A stretch of DNA of 64,000 bases from Onthophagus taurus (Eukaryota; Arthropoda; Insecta; Coleoptera; Scarabaeidae). Below, piece by piece: positions 1 to 14,400 of this stretch. The translations under genes and the position numbers were made by a program. The notes beneath the pieces were generated by a model. It was not told the origin of the DNA and made no database searches. It saw nothing but the letters and a program-made list of their open reading frames with translations. The stretch is taken from assembly GCF_036711975.1 (NCBI RefSeq), contig NC_091976.1:29512001-29576000 (forward strand), read 5' to 3'. Position 1 is the first letter of the stretch. Each line of letters starts with the position of its first letter.

Positions 1-3000
1 TCAATGTTTTAGCACTAAGTTCATGCCTCGGCCGCAAGTGACCTCTACTAGAGTCAACTCCAAAATTATGTATATCAAGCTAACATCACAATTAAACTAA
101 AACTAGAGCTAACACTAGACCCTTAGAACCTTTCGGGTTAAGCCGTGCGTCTTTTGAAAAAATGTTTGACGTTTCGGATGCCATGTTGCAACCTTATTCA
201 GAAACAAGTTCGAAGTGACGAAATCGGTTAAAATTTGACAATAAATACATGAAAAGATTATTAGTGACTAATTAGTGTCTAATTGTCAGCGGGGAAGACA
301 CAAAGTAGGAAGACAGATGGGGGCATGGAACCAATGGAAGCTGCAGGCTTCATTCCACCACTACCCACAGCTGAAGAGGTCCGTGATTCAAGCCTTATTT
401 CAGCGAGTAGAGAGGGTATGTGATAAAGAGAACCTGAAAAAAGATTCTTAGATGTACTGTAGAAGAATGGCAATACGATGAGGGATATCCAACGAGGGAC
501 CAAACCACGCAAATAGAAGGATGATTCGGTAAGTACGACAACAGCGGTTTTTATTTGCTTTACTTATTTGCTTAGTTTTAGATGTGACGGAATGAGCGAA
601 TTGCGAGGTGTCTGAAGAAGAGTGATATCGTGGTACGATAGCCAAAAACAAACTAACCCCGTTTAAACGGAAGCTATCGTGCAGTTGCTGGAAATATTAC
701 GTTGGCCAAATTGGACGTAACATCGAATGACGCATCAAGGAACGCGAGAGGGATGTTCGATTGAGAAAAATCTATCTTTCTAATTAACACCATCCGTGAA
801 AGCCAAAGTAAAACTCAACCAAGTAGATACATTACAGTTACAAAAATAGCTACGAACCTTTTTAAATGACATACCTCAAGCGACCTCGATTAGAGAATTT
901 CCATATTCAAAAATGTTATTTTTCCAAACTGCAACAAAACACTATTTGATTCGTATGGAGATTGTTGCGTTATCTTTTTACTTGATGTAAAAAGATTGAT
1001 CAGATTACTAGGACGTGACAGACCAACTGCGAGGGCACACTAGTTTTGCACTGCTAGGAAGTGACTGAAATAAATTATCTACCGAGCGAGCGAGCTGCTG
1101 GAGCTACGTGATTTTTTGGCTAATGCATTCTAAAATGGGTACAACGCGGTGTTATGCCCGGTCTGATCCATTTCTTGCGGGGTGTTGCCTCCTTTTTCCC
1201 CTCACCAGATTTATAACTCCGTCCAAACGTTGGTGATTTATGACGGTTAATTCTCTATTTTACCACTCGCAATCAGTTTGTGTGTTTACCCCGCTTCCTG
1301 ATATATCGGGAAAGCGTACAAACTTCTAAAGTAGTTCTCTGTGCGATGAACAAGAAATATTTCTTCTTGGGACTTTTTAAAAATTTATCAAAACGTTCCA
1401 CGTATTATACATTATTTTGGGTGAACGTTACACAATTTACTTTACAAACTCAATTTAATACAATTATTGGTGTACGTAATCTAGTTTAGGTAGTTCAAAG
1501 CAACCTGAGGTGGGATGTAAATATTTAGTCTCCCAAGCATTTAGGGTCAGTTAGAACACAAACTTTCATTAATTGCGTTGTTGTAATGTACTGCGATTGT
1601 AGGATTCGATATCAATCAAAAAAAAAATTTTTTTTTTAATCGGTTTATAAATTAACTTTTAATTGCCTTCCAGGTGGCGTTGGCAATTTCGGCTTCCAGT
1701 TATAAAGTTGAAAATGCCGGACGTGGGGGGGCAATTAATTTCGAATCTGCACGCACCACCGAATCGTTCGCAGTTTGCTGTGTTCTGCAGAAACGTAAAA
1801 GAGGCCCCCTTTTACGTTTCCGTGTTTTATCTGGTCGCGACCTCCGTTGAGAAATGAAAAGCTTGCATCGCTGAGCAACTGTTTACGCTTAACGCTTTCA
1901 TACAAAGGTAGGAACATTATCTTTCAACAACAATTTCTAGATAATTTCGAGTTATTTCAACATTCTAACACCATCAGATTGATTAAATTCGGTTCGCCAC
2001 GATAAACCATCAAAGTTACGATGTCTCCCGCTATAAACTTGTTGCGGCCACGCTTGTTTTTACCTCGTAAACTGGAAAGTTACGATTTTAGGGGTATTCA
2101 TTGGTCGTTAGAAACTCTAATAAAATATCGTTTTTGTAAAAAGAGGAGTTTTCAGGTATTGCGTTGATATGGATATTCGACCGTTGGATGGTTTCGACTT
2201 TCGACAATAATTTATACGTTATTTCCCGATGTCGTAAATCAGAGGGACGAGCTTTCGCACGCACCATCGATTAAATAATACCGGTTTAAGCAAATTTCGC
2301 GCCGCGACGCGTCGCTTTTTGAAAGCGAAAAACCTGCATTCGATTACGCTCGTCATGTTTGCGTTTACCGGATGTTGAAGCTGCGTGACGGGAATTTTCA
2401 CCCAGTTAATAACACTTTGTACCGTGAACTTTGTTTATAAATATTAACGAAATTTATTATTTAAAAAAATTCGTTGTTTAATTAAAACTCGACGTCGAAA
2501 AGAATTTGTAGAATTTTTTTAATCCAACCTACGCGACTCTCGTCGCTTTAATTAAACGACTAATCCAAGCACCAAACTGAGTGAGGGTATCATTACGTCT
2601 ACGACTCTCCAATTTCGAAAAATAACACGCCATGCAGACTTTTTTTTAGAGCTCAACCTTCTGTCAACGTGTTGTCACCACCACTTACCCATCACGTCGG
2701 ATTATGTCGATTTATCGCGTTATTACGTTTTCAGCCTCTCTCTCTATATTGTTTGCATTGTGTATAGTACGTTGTGACAGTTTTCGTTGGTGGTTTTTCC
2801 TTGAATTTCTGGAACATCGGGATAAAATGCCGCGGGGTCGTAAATAAAGCTTTCTTTCTAGAAGTTCGAGTATACCATTGCAGTAAATCACCAACTATCT
2901 GAGCCAAACAGACTTTAATTCTCTGCAACGCGAAATTTCTTAACCGTTACAGGCAGGTTAGGTATTGAACGGTTCGCGAAGGATGTAATTCCCGTTAATC

Positions 3001-3629
3001 CATGCGCGTGATCAGCATATTTTATGAATACTTGAAAAATTATCTCGCCCCGGCACCTCCACCATTTTTAACCTCCTCTCCCCGTACGATTCGAAATCCA
3101 ATTAACGCCGCGGAAAATTAACTAAACGCCGCCGTATTTCTACCTCTTGACAAACACCGAGTAACGACTTCCGTCGCAATTAGGCCAGTTAAATGTTTGA
3201 GAACGACGTTTAGTTTATAACGAGGTCTCCGAGAAAATCAAGCACAAATACAAACTCGAAAAATCAAACGACAAATTATTGTTAGTTAGTTAAACTCAAT
3301 GTTAAAGCAAACAATTAAATTTTTAAAAAATAAAAATGAACACCAAGTTTTTTATAAATATAAAAAGGTAAACATGAAAAATTATACTGCATAGCAGCAC
3401 AATCTGGCGTTGGATTTATACAAATATTGATTTAGTTGGAAATAAACAACACGCCATCTCATGGTGGTAGATTTAACTTATTTCGGGGAATTTACAACTT
3501 CCTGCTGTGTTATACGATTTTCTAGACTTTGTTTAAAGTAATCTGTATTCAACAATTTGTTAAATTACATAATATTTATTGATTAAATAAGTTTGAAATC
3601 TACGAATTCCAATTCGTTTACTACTTTTT
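1..3629. other. Intergenic DNA, no gene recognised
   Basis: No open frame here shows a recognisable domain or a convincing exon structure; all are short and have no family signature. The stretch is less AT-rich than the satellite that follows, and an uncoupled non-coding exon cannot be excluded (for example behind the CAG acceptor near 1673). A short A-run followed by a T-run near 1618-1637 forms a perfect AT palindrome. It may be the upstream region of the GABA-B-like gene or the flank of a gene to the left. Confidence 0.5.
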
Positions 3630-6600
3630 TGAGTTATGTTTAAAATTCAATTTAGAACAACCAAATTTAGGGGATTTACTCGGAATTGTTAAACAATTTT
3701 AGTGGTAAAAAATGTTTTTTGATATCTCGATTAGTTCTTGAGAAATTTACTTTAAAAGCTAACTTATTAAATTAAGATCCATTTTTTTGTAAGGTTGAGT
3801 TCAAAAATTCATTTTTATGATATGTACAAATTTAGAAAAACCAAATTTGGAGGATTTTCTGAAAACTGTTAAACAATTTTCATGGTGATAACTGTTTTTT
3901 GATATCTAGATTAAGTTCTTGAGAAATTTATCTTTAAACCTAACTTATTAAATTAAGATCAATTTCTTGTAAGGTTGAGTTTAAAAATTCATTTCTAGGT
4001 TATGTATAAATTTAGAAAAACCAAATTTGGAGGATTTTCTCTGAATTCTTTAACGATTTTAATGGTGAAATTTTTTTATTCGTATCTCGATTAGTTCTTG
4101 AGATAAAATTAATCTATAAAAATTTGATTCAGCAATTATTTCCTGCTTGGGTTCAAAGTTTTTCTTTTAGGTTATGTATAATTTTAGAACGACCAAATTT
4201 GGAGGACTTACTCAGAATTGTTAAGCAATTTTAATGGTAAAAACTGTCTTTTGATATCTAGATTAGTTCTAGATAAATCAATTTTTCAAGTTAACTAATT
4301 AACATAAAATCCAGTTTTTGTAGGGTTGAGATCAAAAATTCTTTTCTAGGTTATGTATGAATTTAGAACAACCAAATTTGGTAGATTTACTCAAAATTCT
4401 TAAACAAATTTAATGGTGATAACTGTTTTTTGATATCTAGATTAAGTTTTTGAGAAATTTACCTTTAAACCTAACTTATTAAATTAAGATCCATTTTTTG
4501 TAAGGTTGAGTTCAAAAATTCATTTTTAGGTTATGTATAAATTTAGAAAAAACAAATATGGAGGATTTTCTCAGAATTCTTTAACGATTTTAATGGTGAA
4601 ATTTTTTTATTCGTATCTCGATTAGTTCTTGAGATAAAATTAATCTATAAAAATTTGATTCAGCAATTATTTCCTGCTTGGGTTCAAAGTTCTTCTTTTA
4701 GGTTATGTATAATTTTAGAACGACCAAATTTGGAGGACTTACTCAGAATTGTTAAGCAATTTTAATGGTAAAAACTGTCTTTTGATATCTAGATTAGTTC
4801 TTGATAAATCAATTTTTCAAGTTAACTAATTAACATAAGATCCAGTTGTTGTAGATCAAAAATTCTTTTCTAGGTTATGTATGAATTTAGAACAACCAAA
4901 TTTGGTAGATTTACTCAAAATTCTTAAACAAATTTAATGGTGATAACTGTTTTTTGATATCTAGATTAAGTTTTTGAGAAATTTACCTTTAAACCTAACT
5001 TATTAAATTAAGATCCATTTTTTGCAAGGTTCAGTTCAAAAATTCATTTTTAGGTTATGCATAAATTTAGAAAAACCCAATTTGGAGGATTTTCTCAGAA
5101 TTCTTTAACGATTTTAATGGTGAAATTTTTTTATTAGTATCTCGATTAGTTCTTGATATAAAGTTAATCTATAAAAATTTGATGCAGCAATTATTTCCTG
5201 CTTGAGTTCAAACTTCTTCTTTTAGGTTATGTATAATTTTAGAACGACCAAATTTGGAGGACTTACTCAGAATTGTTAAACAATTCTAATGGTAAAAACT
5301 GTCTTCATATCTAGATCAGTTCTTGAGAAATCAATTTTTAAAGTTAACTAATCAACATAAGATCCAGTTTTTGTAGGGTTGAGATCAAAAATACTTTTCT
5401 AGGTTATGTATGAATTTAGAACAACCAAATTTGGTAGATTTACTCAAAATTGTTAAACAATTTTAATGATGAAAACGTTTTTTTGATATCTAGATTAAGT
5501 TATTGAGAAATTTACCTTTAAACCTAACTTATTAAATTAAGATCCATTTTTTTGTAAGGTTGAGTTCAAAAATTCATTTCTAGGTTATGTATAAATTTAG
5601 AAAAACCCAATTTGGAGGATTTTCTCGAAATTCTTTAACGATTTTAATGGTGAAATTTGTTTATTGGTATCTCGATTAGTTCTTGAGATAAAGTTAATCT
5701 ATAAAAATTTGATTCAGCAATTATTTCCTGCTTGACTTCAAAGTTCTTCTTTTAGGTTATGTATGCTTTTAGAACAACCAAATTTGGAGGAGTTACTCAG
5801 AATTGTTAAACAATTTTAATGGTGAAAACTGTTTTTTGATATCTATATTAGTTGTTGAGAAATCAATTTTTCAAGTTAACTAATTAACATAAGATCCAGT
5901 TTTTGTAGGGTTGAGATCAAAAATTCTTTTCTAGGTTATGTATGAATTTAGATCAACCAAATTTGGTAGATTTACTCAAAATTGTTAAACAAATTTAATG
6001 GTGATAACTGTTTTTTGATATCTAGATTAAGTTTTTGAGAAATTTACCTTTAAACCTAACTTATTAAATTAAGATCCATTTTTTGTAAGGTTGGGTTCAA
6101 AAATTAATTTCTAGGTTATGTATAAATTTAGAAAAACCCAATTTGGAGGATTTTCTCAGAATTCTTTAACGATTTTAATGGTGAAATTTGTTTATTGGTA
6201 TCTCGATTAGTTCTTGAGATAAAGTTAACCTATAAAAATTTGATTCAGCAATTATTTCCTGCTTGATTTCAAAGTTCTTCTTTTAGGTTATGTATGCTTT
6301 TAGAACAACCAAATTTGGAGGAGTTACTCAGAATTGTTAAACAATTTTAATGGTAAAAACTGTCTTTTGATATCTAGATTAGTTCTTGAGTAATCAATTT
6401 TTAAAGTTAACTTATTAACACAAAATCCAGTTTTTGAACGGTTGAGATCAAAAATTCTTTTCTAGGTTATGCATGAATTTAGAACAACCAAATTTGGTAG
6501 ATTTACTCAAAATTGTTAAACAATTTTAATGGTGAAAACTCTTTTTTGATATCTAGGTTAAGTTTTTGAGAAATTTAGCTTTAAACCTAACTTATTAAAT

Positions 6601-8050
6601 TAAGATCCATTTTTTGTAAGGTTGAGTTCAAAAATTCATTTTTAGGTTATGTATAAATTTAGAAAAATCAAATATGGAGGATTTTCTCAGAATTCTTTAA
6701 CGATTTTAATGGTGTAATTTGTTTATTGGTATCTCGATTAGTTCTTGAGATAAAGTTAATCTATAAAAATTTGATTCAGCAATTATTTCCTGCTTGGGTT
6801 CAAAGTTCTTCTTTTAGGTTATGTATAATTTTAGAACGACCAAATTTGGAGGACTTACTCAGAATTGTTAAACAATTTTAATGGTAAAAACTGTCTTTTG
6901 ATATCTAGATTAGTTCTTGAGAAATCAATTTTTAAAGTTAACTAATTAACATAAGATCCAGTTTTTGTAGGGTTGAGATCAAAAATTCTTTTCTAGGTTA
7001 TGTATGAATTTAGAACAACCAAATTTCCCAAATTCTTGAGAAATTTACCTTTAAACCTAACTTATTAAATTAAGATCCATTTTTTGTAAGGTTGAGTTCA
7101 AAAATTAATTTCTAGGTTATGTATAAATTTAGAAAAACCAAATTTGGAGGATTTTCTCAAAATTCTTTAACGATTTCAATGGTGAAATTTGTTTATTGTT
7201 ATCTCGATTAGTTCTTGAGATAAAATTAATCTATAAAAATTTGATTCAGCAATTATTTCCTGCTTGACTTCAAAGTTCTTCTTTTAGGTTATGTATAATT
7301 TTAGAACGACCAAATTTGGAGGACTTATTCAGAATTGTTAAACAATTTTAATGGTAAAAACTGTCTTTTGATATCTAGATTAGTTCTTGAGAAATCAATT
7401 TTTAAAGTTAACTTATTAACACAAAATCCAGTTTTTGAACGGTTGAGATCAAAAATTCTTTTCTAGGTTATGTATGAATTTAGAACAACCAAATTTGGTA
7501 GATTTACTTAAAATTCTTAAACAAATTTAATGGTGATAACTGTTTTTTGATATCTAGATTAAGTTTTTGAGAAATTTACCTTTAAACCTAACTTATTAAA
7601 TTAAGATCCATTTTTTGTAAGGTTGGGTTCAAAAATTCATTTCTAGGTTATGTATAAATTTAGAAAAACCAAATTTGGAGGATTTTCTCAGAATTCTTTA
7701 ACGATTTTAATGGTGAAATTTTTTTATTGGTATCTCGATTAGTTCTTGATATAAAATTAATCTATAAAAATTTGATTCAGCAATTATTTCCTGCTTGGGT
7801 TCAAAATTCTTCTTTTAGGTTATGTATAATTTTAGAACGACCAAATTTGGAGGACTTATTCAGAATTGTTAAACAATTTTAATGGTAAAAACTGTCTTTT
7901 GGTATCTAGATTAGTTCTTGAGAAATCAATTTTTAAAGTTAACTAATTATCATAAGATCCAGTTTTTGTAGGGTTGAGATCAAAAATTCTTTTCTAGGTT
8001 ATGTATAAATTTAGAAGAACCAAATTTGGTAAATTTACTCAAAATTTAAT
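3630..8050 (+). repeat. Satellite A: tandem ~177-bp monomers in ~532-bp trimers
   Basis: The motif AGGTTATGTAT recurs about every 171-182 bp (near 3997, 4168, 4349, 4529, 4702, 4873 and so on). Three monomer types alternate, told apart by what follows: 'aaatttagaaaaacc', 'aattttagaacgacc' and 'gaatttagaacaacc'. The same type returns about every 522-533 bp (near 3997, 4529, 5051, 5582, 6115, 6646), so the higher-order unit is a trimer. One monomer is shortened near 7020-7030, where 'aaatttccc' jumps into 'ttgagaaatttacc'. The array stops about 400 bp before the start codon of the GABA-B-like gene. It encodes no plausible protein. Confidence 0.95.
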
Positions 8051-8448
8051 TAAAATAATTCACTTAGTTTACAAATAAAGAATTAAATGAGATTTATCTT
8101 TGTTAAAACTTTTTCCTTTCGTTCAATATCTTATAACTTTAACCTTTAAAAAGAAAAGCGAACTTATTCCTAATGAATAAAAAATTCTAAATATGATTAA
8201 CTTTGTTAAAAGCGACTAATTTTTTTTTCTTTTTAACTAGTTCATACTTTTATACAACAACCCCGAAGCAGAAAAGCCCTCGGCCAGGCAACAAAGGGTT
8301 CATGAAAAAAGCTGACACCGCCAATTGTGCACCCAGCAACCGGCTCGTGAAGTGTCACTCAAGTAGGCACATTTCTCCTGAAAATTTTTCAGCCTCAACT
8401 CGATGCCTTCGGCATGCAAGACAGTCGCCGATTGCCACCTCGCGAGAC

Positions 8449-11400
8449 ATGGTGGCCCTTCAAAAACACCTTTACGTCATTCTGGTCTCATTGGCGATAC
8501 TCGCCACCTATCTCACAACGAAGGGTTGGCGCCCGATTTTCAACCCTTTAGCTTCCATGGAGAATTTAACTGCGGTCTTCGCCGGGATTCCCCGAAGTTT
8601 CCAACCGCATTTACCACCATTCCAACCGGTTATTAACAATAGGACGCCGGGACATGACGATAAAGTAATTTATTTTCTCGGACTGTTTGAGATGAACGAT
8701 GAAAACGGGGTTGAACGTGAGGAAGCCCGGAGCGAAGTTGAAGCGGCCAAGTTAGCCGTTAGGGACGTTAATTCGAAAGACGTTCTACCCGGATATTTCA
8801 TCAAGTTGTTAATTAACGATACCAAGGTAAAAGAATTCCGATAGGTATAACTTTTTTTTTATTAATAACTTTTTATTGGTTTTAGTGCGATCCTGGAGTT
8901 GGGATTGATGCTTTTTTTCACGCTATTTATTCTAATAAAAAGATTGTTATGTTATTAGGAAGTGGATGTTCTAATGTAAGCGAATCTTTAGCCCACATCG
9001 TTGTTTATTGGAATATATTACAGGTAATAAATTCATTTTTATTACCAATTCTAATTTGGTAAAAAAAAACCTTATATATACTTTTTTTTTATTTAAGGTA
9101 TCGTTCGGATCCACATCCCCTAACCTCAGCGACCGAAACGAATTCCCTTTCTTTTTTCGTACGGTTTCTCCGGATTCATCCTTCAACCCTGCTAGGACAG
9201 CCTTCATGAAATATTACGGTTGGGAAACGGTGGCAGCTTTCTGTGAAAGTAACAACGTCTTCTTACTTCCTTTGAACAACCTTGTTACTATCCTCGAAAA
9301 CGCAAATATTACCTGCTCAACCATCACTTTTTCCCTTGATAATTATAAAGAACAACTTTCATTTCTTAAAAGTTTAGACACACGGATTATTATTGGCTCA
9401 TTCTCTGTTAAGTTAGCACCCAAAATTATGTGCGAAATTTTCGAATTAAAAATGTTTGGATCGGATTATGTGTGGTTGCTTCAAGAACCCGATGATTATT
9501 GGTGGGATAACCCGATTTATTGCCCAAAAAAGATTGTTATGGAAGTTATTGAGGGATTTATTTTCATTTCAGATTATAGTTTTTTATCGGAAAATGTTAC
9601 ATCAATTTCAGGATTGGTAATAAATGATTTAATTCAATTTCTTTCCAAAAAAACAATTTTTTTTAGACCCAAGATTCTTTTTACACAAACTTAAACTCAT
9701 TATCAATATCGAAATATGCCAAATTCGCTTATGACGCAATTTGGTGTATGTCTTTATCTTTAAGGCGCGTTAAAGACCTATTTGGTGATGAACAAATTTT
9801 AGATCAATTTGATTATAACAATGGTGGTTTATCCGAAGAGTTTGTTTACGCGATGAATTCGTTGGATTTTATGGGAGTTAGTGTAATAATTAATTTTTTT
9901 TTAGTTTTTTAAATTTTTAATATTTTAATTATTTCATTTAGGGTCCAATAAAATTTTCTGGCGGCGATAGAATGGGTAACGCAGAATTAAAGCAGATACA
10001 ACGTAAATCTTTTATTCATTAACACTCTACTGGATCTAAATGGGATTCTTTCCAGATGGAGAATTAAGAAGAATAGCTATTTATTACACGTCGGAAAACT
10101 ACCTGGACTTTAACTGCGCGAATTGCTGCAAAATCTTTTGGAAAGGCGGTCAACTACCGATAGCTAGAAGAGTTTTTAAAACTAGATTAATAACGATTCC
10201 TAAAGTTATTTTTTATATTATTTCGACTCTTTGCGCAGCTGGGATTATTGTGTGCTTAATATTCTTGTATTTAAATTTAAGATACAGAATGGTTATGTCT
10301 TTTAAAATGTCGAGTCCCAAATTGAACACTGTGGCTGTGATCGGTTGCGTTTTAGTATACTTAGCAGCTATTTTATTGGGAATTGATAAAAGTGTTATTA
10401 AGAATGAATATTTCACAAAGTTATGCACGGTAAGTTTATTTTTATCGCCGATAAAAATAACTAAGATAATTTTTTAACATTATCCAAAGATTTCCAAGAT
10501 CTTCTAGGCATTTTCAATTGATTTCTATAAACATTCTGGATTTTCTAACATTATCCCAAGAATTTTTAGGGATTTTTAAAAATCATTATTAATATTTATT
10601 GATTTCCCACATATTTAAGTATTTTTAGAAAATTCATCAACATCCAGAAATGTTAATTAAAGATCAAGGTTTAATTATCGATTGTATTGTTATATATACA
10701 CTTATGATCAAAATCTACTTAAAATTTCCTTCAATTTGAGTCCAAACTCGATTAAGTTACATCTATAAACAATGAAGCTACCAAAGTTTCAATTTTGACG
10801 TTTCAAAAAAACAATCGACGATCGCCTCATTTTAAAAAATTGACGTTTCGCTTATTTTTAACATAATTCCACCGAGTTTGGGCTCAAATTAAAGCAAATT
10901 TAACGTATTATCATTTCCATTCATTTTCTGTCTTCCTTCAGCAGATACTCAATTATTATCACGCTGCTTCGCACTCTCACAGTTTGTCCATACAGACAAT
11001 AATGGTTTATTATACAGCTTCAAAAAACTCACTCACCGTCCATTTCGCAACTCGTCGATATTGGGCATTCTGAACACTATCCATTAATTCGCAGTGCATG
11101 TCCTGAAATGTTTCCAGCAGAAAACTACTGTTTTGCCATACATCCATGGGACATCCATCTTGCACAGTGATAGCCTGACAGCTGTATTGGCGTTCATCTG
11201 TGTGCTTTTATAGCTATCTACTTTTTACTACCTACTACCTTACAATTTTAATATCAGTTCAGTTTTGTTTTCTGGCTGCTACATTACCAGGCAGAAACAC
11301 TCTGGTAGTATTAATTTATGAGTTTTCAACATCCATCTTCTCAGATCATCACCTTCAAGTTCAATTTCCTGTATAAATAATCTTAATTCCTCTCCTTTCC

Positions 11401-14400
11401 CTTTACTTTCATGTTTATGTCGTAAAGTCGATATCATTAATTTGCCACCGATATCAATATGGCTGCAACATTGCCACAATCTAAGAAATCATATTGGTTC
11501 ATAAGTTCCAAAGGCTCTGATAAGATTTCATCACAGGCTTAGCATACACCTATTAGGTGTCCAAATCGTTACTGTCAAGGTTGCATTGAAGACAGATAGG
11601 ACTTTCCGTTTTCTTTCCTGCCCTATAACCTTAAAGCCTTCGTATGAACTTCTTCCAGTACCAACTGCAAAAACTTGAACCATACTCGTTAATAGAAGAC
11701 ATTTTTAACCTTCCAAGTTCATTTTCGTCATAAAGTAGTCGAAGAATTTCTTCAATATCCTATTTTAATACATTCCAAAACCTTTTCTCACTCATATTGT
11801 ATAATATAGAGCTCAAACAATTGATTTTACGAATACCACATCAGTTTTTGAATTTACGTGAGTGTATATGGGACCTAACGCTGCAAATTTCCGCTGGAAC
11901 AGATCGATTTTCAAAATTCAAAAAAAAAATAATTAAGTATCGTTCATTTTCTGTCTTTCTTCAGCAGATACTCAATTATTATCACGTTGATTCAGCTTAC
12001 CCATACAGACCATAATGGTTTGCTATACTGCTTCAAAAAAACTCTTTCACCGTCCATTTCGCGACTGTTCGATATTAGGCTTTCTGATCAATTCGCTGTA
12101 CATATCCTGAAATGTTTCCAACAGAAAACTACTGTTTTGCCGTACATCCGTGGGATATATAACCTAAGTCCTATGGACACCCGTATTGTACATTGGTGGC
12201 CAGACAGCTGTATTCGCTTTCATTTGTACTTTTAGAGCTATCTACATTTTATTACCATTTTTAATATCAGTTCCCTATCGAGTTCAGTTTTGTTTTCTGG
12301 CTGCTACATTATCAGCCAGAAACACTCTGGTAGTATTAGTTTATGAGTTTCCAACATCCAGCTTCTCAGTGACAGGTTTCAAATGGTTAAGGTGAAGCAA
12401 AACTTTTCTGAACGTCGTCCTGTTTTTGCAGGAGTACCACAAGGGTCGATTCTCGGACCCCTGTTGTTCTCTGTATACACTTCGAAGTTATTGAAGGACT
12501 TAAAGTACTGCAAGGGACATATCTACGCTGATGATACGCAGTTGTATGTGTCTTTTGCACCGGACGACTGGCAAACAGCTCTCCAGAACCTAAATAGTAA
12601 CTTAAATCAATTATATCAATTAACACTAAAGTATAATCTCCACTTGAATCCTTCTAAGTCTCAAGCAATTTTATTCGGTAGTTCCTTTGGTGATCAAATC
12701 GCTTACCCCACAGTTTACAATTTGTATTAATAATGTTACTATTCCGATAAGTGAAAGTGTAAAAACTTGGGTGTTATCATGGATAACTCATTTAGCTGTG
12801 TGAATCACTGGTTCTATCTTATTTTGCCTACTGCGCTCCGCTTTACCATGCCTCAATTGATAGTATTGATACTCTACGCATTCAAAGAGTGCAGAATGCT
12901 TGTTTGAGGTTTGTATATGATATTCGAAAGTATGCTCGTATTTCGCATAAACTTCGTGACATTGCTTGGTTAAATATGTCCAACTCTATCTTTATAATAA
13001 AATTTTGACCAATGGGAAGCCTTCCTACCTAACAAACAAAATAATATTACTTATTTCGTTGTGATGTGCACAATCTGAATACGAGGTTCAAAGGTAGAAT
13101 TTCTCCTCCTAAGTATAAGTTGTCACTATTTAGAAGATCATTCACGTACCAGATTTGTGTATCTATCTATGTTACGTCTTGCTTTGTCATAAAATTTTTG
13201 TTAGTTCGTTGGGTGTGAGTAGGGGCACATTTTTGATGGGCCATCTGGACCCCGCTTTACATATTTTATTTATACATTGTAATTAAGTTTATTTAATTCA
13301 ATAAAAGGCATTATTATTATTATATTTCTCGTTGGATTGCTGGTGGCGCATGATATTATTCGTTTGCAATATCTATGATAGATAAGTTTGTCATTGAGGA
13401 AGTTACTAATATCTTCATCTAGAATATCTAGTTCCACATCGCATATGATTACGGAAAATGAGTTGGATTTGTTATTTAGTGTATTTTTTGTTGTTGGTCT
13501 TGGTTTATTTTCTATAAAATCGTCGATAATTTGTTTTTCTTTTAATATGTTTAGTAATTTATATACTGTGTTTTTGTTTTCTTTTGATTTAATTAAAAAA
13601 CCTTGTTTGGTTTCACTAATTATATCATTATGGACTATATTATTTATAAATTGAATTTCGCTCCAGTTGAGAAAGAACTGGCTTCTTTTTAAAATTTTTG
13701 ATTTTGGAGTAATTTCAAAAATCGTAGTGAATTCTTTGTTTAATTATTTCATTTTGTCATTAAATGAGTAAGTAATATGTTTATTAATATTTTCATTTAC
13801 TTTTTGTGTGTTATTTGTTGAATTATTACCTGGTTTTATTAAATCAAATTTTTGTGGTTTTCTGAATAACTCGCTTTGCCTTTGAGATGACGTCCCTGGA
13901 ACGCCATGTTGCAGATTTTTCGTTGATGTTGTTTTCAGATCAGGTCTTTTAGTTTGTGTTGATGTAGTTCCTCGTTTAGGTCGTCCACATTTCCGGCCTC
14001 TACCCGCGGAAGAGTATATTTGCTACGTGTTTCTACTACATCCGTTAAAGTTCGTTTTCGTCATAAAGTAGATCAAGAAATTCCTCAATATCCTATTTCG
14101 ATAAATTCCAAAACCTTTTCTCACTCATATTATGTAAAATAGAGCTCAAACAATTTATTTTACGACCCCCTAACACTCAGAACGATTCATTTTTTATTTA
14201 ATCAATTTTTATTAATTTTTGTTGCAGTTTAAAGTTTATTTATTATCGGCGGGATTTACATTAGTCTTCGGTTCGATGTTTGCAAAAACTTACAGAGTAC
14301 ACAGAATCTTTACATACGGCTCTGCGAATCTCGTTAAAGACAAAATCCTCAAAGACAAACAACTAATTGGTTTAATAATGCTGTTACTGTTAATTGATGG

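Noticed and set aside
1..3629. tRNA or other RNA genes
   Set aside because: No cloverleaf-compatible A/B box pair was noticed by eye; a tRNA scan would be decisive.
3630..8050. CRISPR-like array
   Set aside because: Repeats are tandem ~177-bp monomers without short repeats and unique spacers, and the genome is eukaryotic.
8203..8448. Longer N-terminus for the GABA-B-like protein from an upstream start
   Set aside because: The start would be TTG; the ATG at 8449 directly precedes the hydrophobic segment and fits a signal peptide.
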